The notes beneath the pieces were generated by a model. That model ran no database searches. It saw only the letters and a program-made list of their open reading frames with translations, and had not been told where the DNA came from. Positions 13,339 to 14,461 of a stretch of 14,461 bases of DNA are shown here, in pieces. The position numbers and the translations under genes were made by a program. How positions within the stretch are numbered: position 1 is the stretch's first letter; each line of letters begins with the position of its first letter. The DNA lies in NCBI GenBank assembly GCA_018899795.1, contig JAHIHJ010000175.1, positions 1-14,461 of the forward strand. The letters are read 5' to 3'. The stretch is from Methanobacteriota archaeon. Its GTDB lineage: Archaea > Halobacteriota > Methanosarcinia > Methanosarcinales > Methanoperedenaceae.

Positions 13339-13596
13339 TCATTTCCCGTAATAATGATAATACAGGACTATCGCCACCACGAGCGTTAAGAAAGTAATAG
13401 CGTTGGCTGCGATAATAATAATATCCCCAAGATGAATCCCGTAAAACGTCCACAGAACGACGCCAGCACTGAACTGGTACAGCGTGGCAACGCTCACGTC
13501 CCTTGAGGATTTAGTCCTGTGCATTTTTATTATTTGCGGTACGAATCCGAACGTTGTTAGGAGAGCTGCCGCGGTGCCGATCAAATACCATTCCAT
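13339..13596 (-). CDS. SemiSWEET-type PQ-loop sugar transporter
   Basis: This 85-residue membrane protein is a single triple-helix bundle of the SWEET/PQ-loop superfamily. Two copies dimerise to form a small pore, and characterised members carry sugars by facilitated diffusion. Helix 1 holds the PQ motif (TTFGFVPQIIKMHRTKSS; Pro20-Gln21), the loop has the usual RDVS, helix 2 is YQFSAGVVLWTFYGI, and helix 3 is IIIIAANAITFLTLVVAIVLYY with the conserved pore Asn in AANAITF. Length is typical. The ATG is only 11 bases after the tRNA-Met 3' end, with no room for a promoter or Shine-Dalgarno. The message probably comes from read-through of the tRNA unit and is released by tRNA 3' processing. The substrate is not visible. 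Confidence 0.88.
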   Translation of the reverse strand: MEWYLIGTAAALLTTFGFVPQIIKMHRTKSSRDVSVATLYQFSAGVVLWTFYGIHLGDIIIIAANAITFLTLVVAIVLYYHYYGK

Positions 13597-13607
13597 AATG
13601 AATCAAA

Positions 13608-13682
13608 TGGGCCCGACCGGAATTGAACCGGTGACCTCCCGGTTATGAGCCGGGCGCTCTAACCTGACTAAGCTACGGGCCC
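13608..13682 (-). tRNA. tRNA with CAT anticodon (elongator Met, or Ile2)
   Basis: The - strand folds as a full cloverleaf: acceptor GGGCCCG/CGGGCCC, D-arm with GCTTAG...GAGC, anticodon stem CCCGG/CCGGG around the loop CTCATAA (CAT), variable loop AGGTC, T-arm ACCGG-TTCAATT-CCGGT. The discriminator is A at 13608 and CCA is not encoded. The G1:C72 pair and the lack of the three consecutive G:C pairs next to the anticodon loop exclude the initiator. Elongator Met and lysidine/agmatidine-type Ile2 cannot be separated by eye. Confidence 0.92.
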
Positions 13683-13697
13683 TTAATTTTTCACAAA

Positions 13698-13770
13698 CGC
13701 CGCCAACAGGGCTCGAACCTGTGACATCCTGGTTAACAGCCAGGCACTCTACCAGCTGAGTTATGGCGGC
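13698..13770 (-). tRNA. tRNA-Asn (GTT)
   Basis: The - strand gives acceptor GCCGCCA/TGGCGGC, D-arm CTCAGCTGGTAGAG, anticodon stem CCTGG/CCAGG around CTGTTAA (anticodon GTT), variable loop ATGTC and T-arm ACAGG-TTCGAGC-CCTGT. The discriminator is G (13698), as expected for Asn, and CCA is not encoded. It lies 15 bases upstream of the CAT tRNA on the same strand, so the two should be one transcript. Confidence 0.95.
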
Positions 13771-13834
13771 TCATACAATGACAGAGCCTCCTAAAAGGCA
13801 TACTTTGATTTAAGTCTTTTTGTTATATGTGGGT

Positions 13835-14365
13835 CTAAATTGTTTTGGTGTTAAATTCCAAATTCCAAATCTTCCCGTTATAGCTTCCAGTCACAGGACA
13901 GCCCAGGCACCTGCTGGATATGTGGTGCGGGCACTCTTTGCAGTTACATTCATTGCCGCAGGGTGGCGTATTGCTGAAGTCGAAATTCATCTTTATGGGA
14001 AGGATCAGGTCTTTCATGGGCGCGATCACGATACTTACCTCTGCGCCTCTGACAAGGGGGTTGCTTCGCAGGTGCCCGTCGACGATAGCCTCAAGGGTGG
14101 CAATATCCTCGCCAACAAAAAAGAGGCACAGGTTGTGCTTTCCCGACACGATAAGACCGTTAAGGAAGTACGGGCAGTCCTTGAAGATATCAAGAACTGA
14201 GGAAGTATTATTTGCTATCACGTCCACTTTTGCCATGTAAAGGTCAACTTTTTTCAGGTTCATGCCCACGACATGAGCAAGCGCCCCTTTCTGCTTGAGC
14301 TTGTGCATGCGCGCGCTTACCGATGGCTGGGAGATCTTCAGTTTTTCTGCTATTAAGTTTATTAA
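13835..14365 (-). pseudogene. Lrp/AsnC-family regulator with cysteine-rich tail, 5' end missing
   Basis: The readable frame starts immediately after a TAA (14368-14366) with LINLIAEKLKISQPSVSARMHKLKQKG split over the junction, which is the second half of an Lrp helix-turn-helix. No ATG, GTG or TTG occurs before the Met at 14308, and starting there would delete the recognition helix. The first helix and normal start (~25-30 residues) are absent. The rest is intact: a RAM domain (VDLYMAKVDV, LNGLIVSGKHNLCLFFVGED) and a tail with CGNECNCKECPHHISSRCLGCP, eight cysteines likely to bind metal, as in some archaeal members. In another frame upstream, HDRIGIIIN could be the lost N-terminal part after a one-base insertion. 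Either a broken gene, a sequence error or an unusual start; I favour broken. Confidence 0.6.
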
Positions 14366-14398
14366 TTATAATACCAATCCTATCATGATAAAATATGA

Positions 14399-14461
14399 AG
14401 AGAAATATCGTATTTCAAGGATTCGGAACTGCTTGTTGCGGCTGACTGCGTGCCTTTTGCA
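14399..14461 (+). pseudogene. Fragment of an iron-sulfur protein (runs off window; 5' part missing)
   Basis: The last 21 codons read REISYFKDSELLVAADCVPFA in frame to the final base. The part ELLVAADCVPFA matches, from memory, the C-terminal domain of a family of 2x[4Fe-4S] proteins that continues with an H-x-x-FL-x-GK and GCPKLDD. In that family the segment follows about 100-150 residues with two ferredoxin motifs. Here a TGA (14396-14398) sits just before it and no start codon is in frame. An out-of-frame ATG at 14395 would restore MKREIS if two bases (one AG) had been lost. The short visible length limits confidence. Confidence 0.45.

Noticed and set aside
13608..13682. Initiator tRNA-Met
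   Set aside because: It has G1:C72, and the anticodon stem CCCGG/CCGGG lacks the three stacked G:C pairs next to the loop that mark initiators.
13820..14240. Two overlapping + strand frames opposite the Lrp-type gene
   Set aside because: Both are shadows. The - strand carries the RAM domain and the cysteine-rich tail.
1..14461. CRISPR array, transposase or integrase genes
   Set aside because: No regularly spaced repeat series and no DDE, HUH or tyrosine-recombinase motifs were seen in any frame. The only repeats are the small ones listed.

Overview
This window looks like chromosomal DNA of a methanogen- or methanotroph-lineage euryarchaeon, with Methanosarcinales in the broad sense (including Methanoperedenaceae) as my best guess. 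That is an inference, with no search behind it. It rests on a methanogen-type NifK, an archaeal PyrK-PyrD pair, a DUF366 gene, an Lrp/AsnC regulator with a cysteine-rich tail, tRNAs without encoded CCA, TATA-like boxes at leaderless spacing and several TTG starts.

Layout from left to right. Positions 1-1520 (+) hold the 3' end of a nitrogenase operon: a 5'-truncated nifK and a nif-type 2x[4Fe-4S] ferredoxin. A REP-like hairpin (1545-1615) separates it from a four-gene + strand run: CBS-pair protein, pyridoxamine-phosphate-oxidase-like flavoprotein, class I glutamine amidotransferase and TauE/SafE exporter (1643-3949). A TrkH-type K+ transporter with its own probable promoter follows (4074-5516). 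On the - strand, a B12-binding radical SAM enzyme (7179-5887) sits directly upstream of a small three-helix membrane protein (5882-5538). The radical SAM gene is bracketed by a perfect 24-bp direct repeat that copies the first codons of the membrane protein.

Positions 7202-7719 are mostly non-genic and hold a - strand remnant resembling HypF and a small inverted repeat. A perfect 7-bp inverted repeat then marks the probable operator/promoter of an Lrp/AsnC regulator, which overlaps a class I aminotransferase gene (7726-9370, +). Two unrelated - strand genes follow: a polytopic membrane protein and a DUF366 protein. Divergent from them is a small-ORF plus nucleotidyltransferase pair that resembles a two-gene toxin-antitoxin-type module. 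Next on the - strand come pyrK and pyrD (electron-transfer and catalytic subunits of the NAD-dependent dihydroorotate dehydrogenase), a SemiSWEET transporter, tRNA-Met(CAT) and tRNA-Asn(GTT).

The right end holds an Lrp/AsnC gene lacking a start codon and the first part of its helix-turn-helix. Divergent from it is a similarly 5'-truncated iron-sulfur-protein fragment that runs off the window. Together they look like a deletion scar, a pair of frameshifts or an assembly join.

I did not find a convincing wholly new system. The best leads are the repeat-bracketed radical SAM gene, the double-broken junction at the right edge, the HypF remnant and the small-ORF/nucleotidyltransferase pair.
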